Below, one piece after another: positions 11,704-23,754 of a DNA stretch of 64,000 nt (position 1 is the first letter of the stretch; every line of letters starts with the position of its first letter). The stretch lies in contig JBBELK010001481.1 of NCBI GenBank assembly GCA_037783545.1, positions 39,864-103,863 on the forward strand, given 5' to 3'. The DNA comes from Henricia sp. BOLD:AAB3569 (lineage: Eukaryota; Echinodermata; Asteroidea; Spinulosida; Echinasteridae). Made by a program: the position numbers and the translations under genes. The notes below the pieces were generated by a model, which was given only the letters and a program-made list of their open reading frames with translations, had not been told where the DNA came from and ran no database searches.

Positions 11704-14700
11704 GTGTGTCCCAAATGCCGGCAAATTTGGAAATCAAGGAATTTTCCAACTAACTTCAAATTTTGCATGCTCCAAACTGTATATATTCCGCACTTGTCAT
11801 GCAAAATTGACAGATTTTCACTGGGAAATGACGGAGAAATTTCAGAGTTTAGGGAAAACGGAGCTCGGCTGCGTGGTTATTCCCCTAACCGTGGCTGTTG
11901 GGACACCCTGCGCCGCGCTGGTGTACATTTGTACGGCCGTTGACTCACCCCAGATTGTGACGGGAATTAGGTCAAAGTGTGTCCCAAATGCCGGCAAATT
12001 TGGAAATCAAGGAATTTTCCAACCAACTTCAAATTTTGCATGCTCCAAACTGTATATATTCCGCACTTGTCATGCAAAATTGACAGATTTTCGCTGGGAA
12101 ATGACGGAGAAATTTCAGAGTTTAGGGAAAACGGAGCTCGGCTGCGTGGTTATTCCCCTAACCGTGGCTGTTGGGACACCCTGCGTATGCGCCGCGCTGG
12201 TGTACATTTGTACGGCCGTTGACTCACCCCATATTGTGACGGGAATTAGGTCAAAGTGTGTCCCAAATGCCGGCAAATTTGGAAATCAAGGAATTTTCCA
12301 ACCAACTTCAAATTTTGCATGCTCCAAACTGTATATATTCCGCACTTGTCATGCAAAATTGACATATTTTCGCTGGGAAATGACGGAGAAATTTCAGAGT
12401 TTAGGGAAAACGGAGCTCGGCTGCATGGTTATTCCCCTAACCGTGGCTGTTGGGACACCCTGCGCCGCGCTGGTGTACATTTGTATGGCCGTTGACTCAC
12501 CCCAGATTGTGACGGGAATTAGGTCAAAGTGTGTCTCAAATGCCGGCAAATTTGGAAATCAAGGAATTTTCCAACCAACTTCAAATTTTGCATGCTCCAT
12601 ACTGTATATATTCCGCACTTGTCATGCAAAATTGACAGATTTTCGCTGGGAAATGACGGAGAAATTTCAGAGTTTAGGGAAAACGGAGCTCGGCTGCGTG
12701 GTTATTCCCCTAACCGTGGCTGTTGGGACACCCTGCGCATGCGCTGGTGTACATTTGTACGGCCGTTGACTCACCCCAGATTGTGACGGGAATTAGGTCA
12801 AAGTGTGTCCCAAATGCCGGCGAATTTGGAAATCAAGGAATTTTCCAACCAACTTCAAATTTCGCATGCTCCAAACTGTATATATTCCGCACTTGTCATG
12901 CAAAATTGACAGATTTTCGCTGGGAAATGACGGAGAAATTTCAGAGTTTAGGGAAAACGGAGCTCGGCTGCGTGGTTATTCCCCTAACCGTGGCTGTTGG
13001 GACACCCTGCGCATGCGCTGGTGTACATTTGTACGGCCGTTGACTCACCCCAGATTGTGACGGGAATTAGGTCAAAGTGTGTCCCAAATGCCGGCAAATT
13101 TGGAAATCAAGAATTTTCCAACCAACTTCAAATTTTGCATGCTCCAAACTGTATATATTCCGCACTTGTCATGCAAAATTGACAGATTTTCGTTGGGAAA
13201 TGACGGAGAAATTTCAGAGTTTAGGGAAAACGGAGCTCGGCTGCGTGGTTATTCCCCTAACCGTGGCTGTTGGGACACCCTGCGCCGCGCTGGTGTACAT
13301 TTGTACGGCCGTTGACTCACCCCAGATTGTGACGGGAATTAAGTCAAAGTGTGTCTCAAATGCCGGCAAATTTGGAAATCAAGGAATTTTCCAACCAACT
13401 TCAATTTTGCATGCTCCAAACTGTATATATTCCGCACTTGTCATGCAAAATTGACAGATTTTCGCTGGGAAATGACGGAGAAATTTCAGAGTTTAGGGAA
13501 AACGGAGCTCGGCTGCGTAGTTATTCCCCTAACCGTGGCTGTTGGGACACCCTGCGCATGCGCCGCGCTGGTGTACATTTGTACGGCCGTTGACTCACCC
13601 CAGATTGTGACGGGAATTAGGTCAAAGTGTGTCCCAAATGCCGGCAAATTTGGAAATCAAGGAATTTTCCAACCAACTTCAAATTTTGCATGCTCCAAAC
13701 TGTATATATTCCGCACTTGTCATGCAAAATTGACAGATTTTCGCTGGGAAATGACGGAGAAATTTCAGAGTTTAGGGAAAACGGAGCTCGGCTGCGCGGT
13801 TATTCCCCTAACCGTGGCTGTTGGGACACCCTGCGCATGCGCTGGTGTACATTTGTACGGCCGTTGACTCACCCCAGATTGTGACGGGAATTAAGTCAAA
13901 GTGTGTCTCAAATGCCGGCAAATTTGGAAATCAAGGAATTTTCCAACCAACTTCAAATTTTGCATGCTCCAAACTGTATATATTCCGCACTTGTCATGCA
14001 AAATTGACAGATTTTCGCTGGGAAATGACGGAGAAATTTCAGAGTTTAGGGAAAACGGAGCTCGGCTGCGTGGTTATTCCCCTAACCGTGGCTGTTGGGA
14101 CACCCTGCGCATGCGCTGGTGTACATTTGTACGGCCGTTGACTCACCCCAGATTGTGACGGGAATTAGGTCAAAGTGTGTCCCAAATGCCGGCAAATTTG
14201 GAAATCAAGGAATTTTTCAACCAACTTTAAATTTTGCATGCTCCAAACTGTATATGTTCCGCACTTGTCATGCAAAATTGACATATTTTCGCTGGGAAAT
14301 GACGGAGAAATTTCAGAGTTCAGGGAAAACGGAGCTCGGCTGCGTGGTTATTCCCCTAACCGTGGCTGTTGGGACACCCTGCGCATGCGCCGCGCTGGTG
14401 TACATTTGTACGGCCGTTGACTCACCCCAGATTGTGACGGGAATTAGGTCAAAGTGTGTCCCAAATGCCGACAAATTTGGAAATCAAGGAATTTTCCAAC
14501 CAACTTCAAATTTTGCATGCTCCAAACTGTATATATTCCTCACTTGTCATGCAAAATTGACAGATTTTCGCTGGGAAATGACGGAGAAATTTCAGAGTTT
14601 AGGGAAAACGGAGCTCGGCTGCGTTGTTATTCCCCTAACCGTGGTTGTTGGGACACCCTGCGCATGCGCTGGTGTACATTTCTACGGCCGTTGACTCACC

Positions 14701-17196
14701 CCAGATTGTGACGGGAATTAGGTCAAAGTGTGTCCCATATGCCGGCAAATTTGGAAATCAAGGAATTTTCCAACCAACTTCAAATTTTGCATGCTCCAAA
14801 CTGTATATATTCCGCACTTGTCATGCAAAATTGACAGATTTTCGCTGGGAAATGACGGAGAAATTTCAGAGTTTAGGGGAAACGGAGCTCGGCTGCGTGG
14901 TTATTCCCATAACCGTGGCTGTTGGGACACCCTGCGCCGCGCTGGTGTACATTTGTACGGCCGTTGACTCACCCCAGATTGTGACGGGAATTAGGTCAAT
15001 GTGTGTCCCAAATGCCGGCAAATTTGGAAATCAAGGAATTTTCCAACCAACTTTAAATTTTGCATGTTCCAAACTGTATATGTTCCGCACTTGTCATGCA
15101 AAATTGACATATTTTCGCTGGGAAATGACGGAGAAATTTCAGAGTTTAGGGAAAACGGAGCTCGGCTGCGTGGTTATTCCCCTAACCGTGGCTGTTGGGA
15201 CACCCTGCGCATACGCCGCGCTGGTGTACATTTGTACGGCCGTTGACTCACCCCAGATTGTGACGGGAATTAGGTCAAAGTGTGTCCCAAATGCCGGCAA
15301 ATTTGGAAATCAAGGAATTTTCCAACCAACTTCAAATTGTGCATGCTCCAAACTGTATATATTCCGCACTTGTCATGCAAAATTGACAGATTTTCACTGG
15401 GAAATGACGGAGAAATTTCAGAGTTTAGGGAAAACGGAGCTCGGCTGCGTGGTTATTCCCCTAACCGTGGCTGTTGGGACACCCTGCGCCGCGCTGGTGT
15501 ACATTTGTACGGCCGTTGACTCACCCCAGATTGTGACGGGAATTAGGTCAAAGTGTGTCCCAAATGCCGGCAAATTTGGAAATCAAGGAATTTTCCAACC
15601 AACTTCAAATTTTGCATGCTCCAAACTGTATATATTCCGCACTTGTCATGCAAAATTGACAGATTTTCACTGGGAAATGACGGAGAAATTTCAGAGTTTA
15701 GGGAAAACGGAGCTCGGCTGCGTGGTTATTCCCCTAACCGTGGCTGTTGGGACACCCTGCGCCGCGCTGGTGTACATTTGTACGGCCGTTGACTCACCCC
15801 AGATTGTGACGGGAATTAGGTCAAAGTGTGTCCCAAATGCCGGCAAATTTGGAAATCAAGGAATTTTCCAACCAACTTCAAATTTTGCATGCTCCAAACT
15901 GTATATATTCCGCACTTGTCATGCAAAATTGACATATTTTCGCTGGGAAATGACGGAGAAATTTCAGAGTTTAGGGAAAACGGAGCTCGGCTGCGTGGTT
16001 ATTCCCCTAACCGTGGCTGTTGGGACACCCTGCGCCGCGCTGGTGTACATTTGTACGGCCGTTGACACACCCCAGATTGTGACGGGAATTAGGTCAAAGT
16101 GTGTCCCAAATGCCGGCAAATTTGGAAATCAAGGAATTTTCCAACCAACTTCAAATTTTGCATGCTCCAAACTGTATATATTCCGCACTTGTCGTGCAAA
16201 ATTGACAGATTTTCGCTGGGAAATGACGGAGAAATTTCAGAGTTTAGGGAAAACGGAGCTCGGCTGCGTGGTTATTCCCCTAACCGTGGCTGTTGGGACA
16301 CCCTGCGCCGCGCTGGTGTACATTTGTACGGCCGTTGACTGACCCCAGATTGTGACGGGAATTAGGTCAAAGTGTGTCCCAAATGCCGGCAAATTTGGAA
16401 ATCAAGGAATTTTCCAACCAACTTCAAATTTTGCATGCTCCAAACTGTATATATTCCGCACTTGTCATGCAAAATTGACATATTTTCGCTGGGAAATGAC
16501 GGAGAAATTTCAGAGTTTAGGGAAAACGGAGCTCGGCTGCGTGGTTATTCCCCTAACCGTGGCTGTTGGGACACCCTGCGCCGCGCTGGTGTACATTTGT
16601 ACGGCCGTTGACTCACCCCAGATTGTGACGGGAATTAGGTCAAAGTGTGTCCCAAATGCCGGCAAATTAGGAAATCAAGGAATTTTCCAACCAACTTCAA
16701 ATTTTGCATGCTCCAAACTGTATATATTCCGCACTTGTCATGCAAAATTGACAGATTTTCGCTGGGAAATGACGGAGAAATTTCAGAGTTTAGGGAAAAC
16801 GGAGCTCGGCTGCGTGGTTATTCCCCTAACCGTGGCTGTTGGGACACCCTGCGCATGCGCCGCGCTGGTGTACATTTGTACGGCCGTTGACTCACCCCAG
16901 ATTGTGACGGGAATTAGGTCAAAGTGTGTCCCAAATGCCGGCAAATTTGGAAATCAAGGAATTTTCCAACCAACTTCAAATTTTGCATGCTCCAAACTGT
17001 ATATATTCCTCACTTGTCATGCAAAATTGACATATTTTCGCTGGGAAATGACGGAGAAATTTCAGAGTTTAGGGAAAACGGAGCTCGGCTGCGTGGTTAT
17101 TCCCCTAACCGTGGCTGTTGGGACACCCTGCGCCGCGCTGGTGTACATTTGTACGGCCGTTGACACACCCCAGATTGTGACGGGAATTAGGTCAAA

Positions 17197-18561
17197 GTGT
17201 GTCCCAAATGCCGGCAAATTTGGAAATCAAGTAATTTTCCAACCAACTTCAAATTTTGCATGCTCCAAACTGTATATATTCCGCACTTGTCGTGCAAAAT
17301 TGACAGATTTTCGCTGGGAAATGACGGAGAAATTTCAGAGTTTAGGGAAAACGGAGCTCGGCTGCGTGGTTATTCCCCTAACCGTGGCTGTTGGGACACC
17401 CTGCGCCGCGCTGGTGTACATTTGTACGGCCGTTGACTGACCCCAGATTGTGACGGGAATTAGGTCAAAGTGTGTCCCAAATGCCGGCAAATTTGGAAAT
17501 CAAGGAATTTTCCAACCAACTTCAAATTTTGCATGCTCCAAACTGTATATATTCCGCACTTGTCATGCAAAATTGACATATTTTCGCTGGGAAATGACGG
17601 AGAAATTTCAGAGTTTAGGGAAAACGGAGCTCGGCTGCGTGGTTATTCCCCTAACCGTGGCTGTTGGGACACCCTGCGCCGCGCTGGTGTACATTTGTAC
17701 GGCCGTTGACTCACCCCAGATTGTGACGGGAATTAGGTCAAAGTGTGTCCCAAATGCCGGCAAATTTGGAAATCAAGGAATTTTCCAACCAACTTCAAAT
17801 TTTGCATGCTCCAAACTGTATATATTCCGCACTTGTCATGCAAAATTGACAGATTTTCGCTGGGAAATGACGGAGAAATTTCAGAGTTTAAGGAAAACGG
17901 AGCTCGGCTGCGTGGTTATTCCCCTAACCGTGGCTGTTGGGACACCCTGCGCCGCGCTGGTGTACATTTGTACGGCCGTTGACTCACCCCAGATTGTGAC
18001 GGGAATTAGGTCAAAGTGTGTCCCAAATGCCGGCAAATTTGGAAATCAAGGAATTTTCCAACCAACTTCAAATTTTGCATGCTCCAAACTGTATATATTC
18101 CGCACTTGTCATGCAAAATTGACAGATTTTCGCTGGGAAATGACGGAGAAATTTCAGAGTTTAGGGAAAACGGAGCTCGGCTGCGTGGTTATTCCCCTAA
18201 CCGTGGCTGTTGGGACACCCTGCGCCGCGCTGGTGTACATTTGTACGGCCGTTGACTGACCCCAGATTGTGACGGGAATTAGGTCAAAGTGTGTCCCAAA
18301 TGCCGGCAAATTTGGAAATCAAGGAATTTTCCAACCAACTTCAAATTTTCCATGCTCCAAACTGTATATATTCCGCACTTGTCATGCAAAATTGACATAT
18401 TTTCGCTGGGAAATGACGGAGAAATTTCAGAGTTTAGAGAAAACGGAGCTCGGCTGCGTGGTTATTCCCCTAACCGTGGCTGTTGGGACACCCTGCGCCG
18501 CGCTGGGGTACATTTGTACGGCCGTTGACTCACCCCAGATTGTGACGGGAATTAGGCCAAA
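17197..18561 (+). repeat. Domain II pentamer, first copy (1,365 bp)
   Basis: The monomers are 17197 (CAAGTAATTTT, CTTGTCGTGC, TGACTGACC), 17470 (G110T), 17743 (TTTAAGG), 18016 (TGACTGACC) and 18289 (TTTTCCATGC, G110T, TTTAGAG). The same order recurs 1,365 bp later. Only the GGGGTAC and AGGCC pair near 18,506-18,558 clearly separates the copies. Confidence 0.85.
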
Positions 18562-19926
18562 GTGTGTCCCAAATGCCGGCAAATTTGGAAATCAAGTAAT
18601 TTTCCAACCAACTTCAAATTTTGCATGCTCCAAACTGTATATATTCCGCACTTGTCGTGCAAAATTGACAGATTTTCGCTGGGAAATGACGGAGAAATTT
18701 CAGAGTTTAGGGAAAACGGAGCTCGGCTGCGTGGTTATTCCCCTAACCGTGGCTGTTGGGACACCCTGCGCCGCGCTGGTGTACATTTGTACGGCCGTTG
18801 ACTGACCCCAGATTGTGACGGGAATTAGGTCAAAGTGTGTCCCAAATGCCGGCAAATTTGGAAATCAAGGAATTTTCCAACCAACTTCAAATTTTGCATG
18901 CTCCAAACTGTATATATTCCGCACTTGTCATGCAAAATTGACATATTTTCGCTGGGAAATGACGGAGAAATTTCAGAGTTTAGGGAAAACGGAGCTCGGC
19001 TGCGTGGTTATTCCCCTAACCGTGGCTGTTGGGACACCCTGCGCCGCGCTGGTGTACATTTGTACGGCCGTTGACTCACCCCAGATTGTGACGGGAATTA
19101 GGTCAAAGTGTGTCCCAAATGCCGGCAAATTTGGAAATCAAGGAATTTTCCAACCAACTTCAAATTTTGCATGCTCCAAACTGTATATATTCCGCACTTG
19201 TCATGCAAAATTGACAGATTTTCGCTGGGAAATGACGGAGAAATTTCAGAGTTTAAGGAAAACGGAGCTCGGCTGCGTGGTTATTCCCCTAACCGTGGCT
19301 GTTGGGACACCCTGCGCCGCGCTGGTGTACATTTGTACGGCCGTTGACTCACCCCAGATTGTGACGGGAATTAGGTCAAAGTGTGTCCCAAATGCCGGCA
19401 AATTTGGAAATCAAGGAATTTTCCAACCAACTTCAAATTTTGCATGCTCCAAACTGTATATATTCCGCACTTGTCATGCAAAATTGACAGATTTTCGCTG
19501 GGAAATGACGGAGAAATTTCAGAGTTTAGGGAAAACGGAGCTCGGCTGCGTGGTTATTCCCCTAACCGTGGCTGTTGGGACACCCTGCGCCGCGCTGGTG
19601 TACATTTGTACGGCCGTTGACTGACCCCAGATTGTGACGGGAATTAGGTCAAAGTGTGTCCCAAATGCCGGCAAATTTGGAAATCAAGGAATTTTCCAAC
19701 CAACTTCAAATTTTCCATGCTCCAAACTGTATATATTCCGCACTTGTCATGCAAAATTGACATATTTTCGCTGGGAAATGACGGAGAAATTTCAGAGTTT
19801 AGAGAAAACGGAGCTCGGCTGCGTGGTTATTCCCCTAACCGTGGCTGTTGGGACACCCTGCGCCGCGCTGGTGTACATTTGTACGGCCGTTGACTCACCC
19901 CAGATTGTGACGGGAATTAGGTCAAA
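18562..19926 (+). repeat. Domain II pentamer, second copy (1,365 bp)
   Basis: The monomers at 18562, 18835, 19108, 19381 and 19654 carry the same private variants as 17,197-18,561 at an offset of exactly 1,365 bases. No indel separates the two copies. Confidence 0.85.
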
Positions 19927-20745
19927 GTGTGTCCCAAATGCCGGCAAATTTGGAAATCAAGGAATTTTCCAACCAACTTCAAATTTTGCATGCTCCAAAC
20001 TGTATATATTCCGCACTTGTCATGCAAAATTGACAGATTTTCGCTGGGAAATGACGGAGAAATTTCAGAGTTTAAGGAAAACGGAGCTCGGCTGCGTGGT
20101 TATTCCCCTAACCGTGGCTGTTGGGACACCCTGCGCCGCGCTGGTGTACATTTGTACGGCCGTTGACTCACCCCAGATTGTGACGGGAATTAGGTCAAAG
20201 TGTGTCCCAAATGCCGGCAAATTTGGAAATCAAGGAATTTTCCAACCAACTTCAAATTTTGCATGCTCCAAACTGTATATATTCCGCACTTGTCATGCAA
20301 AATTGACAGATTTTCGCTGGGAAATGACGGAGAAATTTCAGAGTTTAGGGAAAACGGAGCTCGGCTGCGTGGTTATTCCCCTAACCGTGGCTGTTGGGAC
20401 ACCCTGCGCCGCGCTGGTGTACATTTGTACGGCCGTTGACTGACCCCAGATTGTGACGGGAATTAGGTCAAAGTGTGTCCCAAATGCCGGCAAATTTGGA
20501 AATCAAGGAATTTTCCAACCAACTTCAAATTTTCCATGCTCCAAACTGTATATATTCCGCACTTGTCATGCAAAATTGACATATTTTCGCTGGGAAATGA
20601 CGGAGAAATTTCAGAGTTTAGAGAAAACGGAGCTCGGCTGCGTGGTTATTCCCCTAACCGTGGCTGTTGGGACACCCTGCGCCGCGCTGGTGTACATTTG
20701 TACGGCCGTTGACTCACCCCAGATTGTGACGGGAATTAGGTCAAA
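19927..20745 (+). repeat. Domain II trimer, extra copy (819 bp)
   Basis: The monomers are TTTAAGG (19927), TGACTGACC (20200) and TTTTCCATGC with TTTAGAG (20473). They repeat 19,108-19,926 at an offset of 819 bases, and also 17,743-18,561. This is a later duplication nested inside the pentamer pattern. Confidence 0.85.
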
Positions 20746-22110
20746 GTGTGTCCCAAATGCCGGCAAATTTGGAAATCAAGGAATTTTCCAACCAACTTCA
20801 AATTTTGCATGCTCCAAACTGTATATATTCCGCACTTGTCATGCAAAATTGACAGATTTTCGCTGGGAAATGACGGAGAAATTTCAGAGTTTAGGGAAAA
20901 CGGAGCTCGGCTGCGTGGTTATTCCCCTAACCGTGGCTGTTGGGACACCCTGCGCCGCGCTGGTGTACATTTGTACGGCCGTTGACTCACCCCAGATTGT
21001 GACGGGAATTAGGTCAATGTGTGTCCCAAATGCCGGCAAATTTGGAAATCAAGGAATTTTCCAACCAACTTCAAATTTTGCATGCTCCAAACTGTATATA
21101 TTCCGCACTTGTCATGCAAAATTGACATATTTTCGCTGGGAAATGACGGAGAAATTTCAGAGTTTATGGAAAACGGAGCTCGGCTGCGTGGTTATTCCCC
21201 TAACCGTGGCTGTTGGGACACCCTGCGCCGCGCTGGTGTACATTTGTACGGCCGTTGACTCACCCCAGATTGTGACGGGAATTAGGTCAAAGTGTGTCCC
21301 AAATGCCGGCAAATTTGGAAATCAAGGAATTTTCCAACCAACTTCAAATTTTGCATGCTCCAAACTGTATATATTCCACACTTGTCATGCAAAATTGACA
21401 GATTTTCGCTGGGAAATGACGGAGAAATTTCAGAGTTTAGGGAAAACGGAGCTCGGCTGCGTGGTTATTCCCCTAACCGTGGCTGTTGGGACACCCTGCG
21501 CCGCGCTGGTGTACATTTGTACGGCCGTTGACTCACCCCAGATTGTGACGGGAATTAGGTCAAAGTGTGTCCCAAATGCCGGCAAATTTGGAAATCAAGG
21601 AATTTTCCAACCAACTTCAAATTTTAATTGCTCCAAACTGTATATATTCCGCACTTGTCATGCAAAATTGACAGATTTTCGCTGGGAAATGACGGAGAAA
21701 TTTCAGAGTTTAGAGAAAACGGAGCTCGGCTGCGTGGTTATTCCCCTAACCGTGGCTGTTGGGACACCCTGCGCCGCGCTGGTGTACATTTGTACGGCCG
21801 TTGACTCACCCCAGATTGTGACGGGAATTAGGTCAAAGTGTGTCCCAAATGCCGGCAAATTTGGAAATCAAGGAATTTTCCAACCAACTTCAAATTTTGC
21901 ATGCTCCAAACTGTATATATTCCGCACTTGTCATGCAAAATTGACAGATTTTCGCTGGGAAATGACGGAGAAATTTCAGAGTTTAGGGAAAACGGAGCTC
22001 GGCTGCGTGGTTATTCCCCTAACCGTGGCTGTTGGGACACCCTGCGCCGCGCTGGTGTACATTTGTACGGCCGTTGACTCACCCCAGATTGTGACGGGAA
22101 TTAGGTCAAT
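20746..22110 (+). repeat. Domain II tetramer and start of its repeat
   Basis: A plain monomer (20746) leads through GGTCAATGTG (A273T) into a G110T monomer (21019). Then come 21292 (ATTCCACAC) and 21565 (TTTTAATTGC, TTTAGAG). At 21838 a plain monomer again leads through GGTCAATGTG into a G110T monomer at 22111, an offset of 1,092 bases. TTTATGG at 21019 is private. Confidence 0.7.
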
Positions 22111-22383
22111 GTGTGTCCCAAATGCCGGCAAATTTGGAAATCAAGGAATTTTCCAACCAACTTCAAATTTTGCATGCTCCAAACTGTATATATTCCGCAC
22201 TTGTCATGCAAAATTGACATATTTTCGCTGGGAAATGACGGAGAAATTTCAGAGTTTAGGGAAAACGGAGCTCGGCTGCGTGGTTATTCCCCTAACCGTG
22301 GCTGTTGGGACACCCTGCGCCGCGCTGGTGTACATTTGTACGGCCGTTGACTCACCCCAGATTGTGACGGGAATTAGGTCAAA

Positions 22384-22656
22384 GTGTGTCCCAAATGCCG
22401 GCAAATTTGGAAATCAAGGAATTTTCCAACCAACTTCAAATTTTGCATGCTCCAAACTGTATATATTCCGCACTTGTCATGCAAAATTGACAGATTTTCG
22501 CTGGGAAATGACGGAGAAATTTCAGAGTTTAGGGAAAACGGAGCTCGGCTGCGTGGTTATTCCCCTAACCGTGGCTGTTGGGACACCCTGCGCCGCGCTG
22601 GTGTACATTTGTACGGCCGTTGACTCACCCCAGATTGTGACGGGAATTAGGTCAAA
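22384..22656 (+). repeat. Reference (consensus-like) 273-bp monomer
   Basis: This copy equals the majority base at every position I checked and is followed by two identical copies (22657-22929, 22930-23202). Composition is bipartite: roughly the first 140 bases are about 39% GC with A/T tracts, and the rest is about 56% GC and holds 10 of 14 CpGs. Landmarks by phase: GCCGGC 14-19; imperfect inverted repeat TTGGAAAT/ATTTTCCAA 24-46; GCATGC 62-67; TATATA 77-82; GAGCTC 158-163; length-variable GCGC site 208-215; dyad GTACA-TT-TGTAC 220-231; TGACTCA 238-244. Recurrent variants that mark families: A22T, G35T/G36T, T39A, C43T, A107T/G110C, A109C, G110T, G117A, G120A, C140T, T146A, G149A, G150A, G151T, C179T, T219G, G228C, G232T, T237A, T242A, C243G, C243A, C245T, G250T, A257T, T265A/G267A, T269C, A273T. 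Confidence 0.95.
22621..22627 (+). promoter_or_regulatory. TGACTCA heptamer, once per monomer (AP-1-like)
   Basis: TGACTCA sits at phase 238-244 in nearly every monomer and matches the AP-1/Gcn4-type bZIP core. The domain III change T237A makes it ATGACTCA. TGACTGA, TGACTAA, TGACACA and TGGCTCA variants abolish it in scattered copies. Binding is not shown. A seven-base match in one ancestral monomer can be chance that amplification multiplied. Confidence 0.25.
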
Positions 22657-23754
22657 GTGTGTCCCAAATGCCGGCAAATTTGGAAATCAAGGAATTTTCC
22701 AACCAACTTCAAATTTTGCATGCTCCAAACTGTATATATTCCGCACTTGTCATGCAAAATTGACAGATTTTCGCTGGGAAATGACGGAGAAATTTCAGAG
22801 TTTAGGGAAAACGGAGCTCGGCTGCGTGGTTATTCCCCTAACCGTGGCTGTTGGGACACCCTGCGCCGCGCTGGTGTACATTTGTACGGCCGTTGACTCA
22901 CCCCAGATTGTGACGGGAATTAGGTCAAAGTGTGTCCCAAATGCCGGCAAATTTGGAAATCAAGGAATTTTCCAACCAACTTCAAATTTTGCATGCTCCA
23001 AACTGTATATATTCCGCACTTGTCATGCAAAATTGACAGATTTTCGCTGGGAAATGACGGAGAAATTTCAGAGTTTAGGGAAAACGGAGCTCGGCTGCGT
23101 GGTTATTCCCCTAACCGTGGCTGTTGGGACACCCTGCGCCGCGCTGGTGTACATTTGTACGGCCGTTGACTCACCCCAGATTGTGACGGGAATTAGGTCA
23201 AAGTGTGTCCCAAATGCTGGCAAATTTGGAAATCAAGGAATTTTCCAACCAACTTCAAATTTTGCATGCTCCAAACTGTATATATTCCGCACTTGTCATG
23301 CAAAATTGACAGATTTTCGCTGGGAAATGACGGAGAAATTTCAGAGTTTAGGGAAAACGGAGCTCGGCTTCGTGGTTATTCCCCTAACCGTGGCTGTTGG
23401 GACACCCTGCGCATGCGCCGCGCTGGTGTACATTTGTACGGCCGTTGACTCACCCCAGATTGTGACGGGAATTAGGTCAAAGTGTGTCCCAAATGCCGGC
23501 AAATTTGGAAATCAAGGAATTTTCCAACCAACTTCAAATTTTGCATGCTCCAAACTGTATATATTCCGCACTTGTCATGCAAAATTGACAGATTTTCGCT
23601 GGGAAATGACGGAGAAATTTCAGAGTTTAGGGAAAACGGAGCTCGGCTGCGTGGTTATTCCCCTAACCGTGGCTGTTGGGACACCCTGCGCCGCGCTGGT
23701 GTACATTTGTACGGCCGTTGACTAATCCCAGATTGTGACGGGAATTAGGTCAAA

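Larger units (their letters stand above)
1..14727 (+). repeat. Domain I: mixed monomers with six-monomer HOR
   Basis: This part mixes all three length forms. Its private markers are CCCCATATTG (G250T), GAATAAAGTC (T265A/G267A), AGGCCAAAG (T269C), CTGGGGTAC (T219G), TTTTCACTGG (G117A) and AATTTTTCAACC (C43T). They occur in a fixed order that repeats, described under the HOR entries. The right part (11,704-14,727) is less ordered and carries scattered private changes such as GTGTCTCAAATG (12529, 13349, 13901). The boundary with domain II is set at the last 274-form monomer (14454) and is approximate. Confidence 0.75.
22111..23754 (+). repeat. Domain II hexamer, first copy (1,644 bp)
   Basis: There are six monomers: G110T (22111), three consensus copies (22384, 22657, 22930), 23203 (GCTGGC, 279 form) and 23482 (TGACTAATCC). 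All recur at an offset of exactly 1,644. The only clear differences are GGCTTCGTGG near 23,370 here and TTAGATCAAAG near 24,022 in the other copy. Confidence 0.9.

Noticed and set aside
22460..22465. TATATA in every monomer as a core promoter
   Set aside because: It is a six-base match in an AT-rich half without supporting start-site or downstream gene. It could matter only if transcripts are shown.
22496..22516. CENP-B box in the segment from TTTTCG to GACGGA (phase about 113-133)
   Set aside because: TTCG and CGG are 11 bases apart instead of 7, and the third core G is absent. The other candidate, ending GACGGGA (phase 256-262), lacks TTCG. Neither fits the core nTTCGnnnnAnnCGGGn.
22527..22536. 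Telomere-like hexamer TTAGGG in each monomer (and TTAGG near the end)
   Set aside because: It occurs once per 273 bp and never in tandem, so it is not telomeric repeat.
22403..22540. Phased A-tracts giving intrinsic bend
   Set aside because: A/T tracts centre near phase 22, 39, 58, 102, 113, 136 and 153. The spacings are irregular and not near multiples of 10.5 bases throughout.
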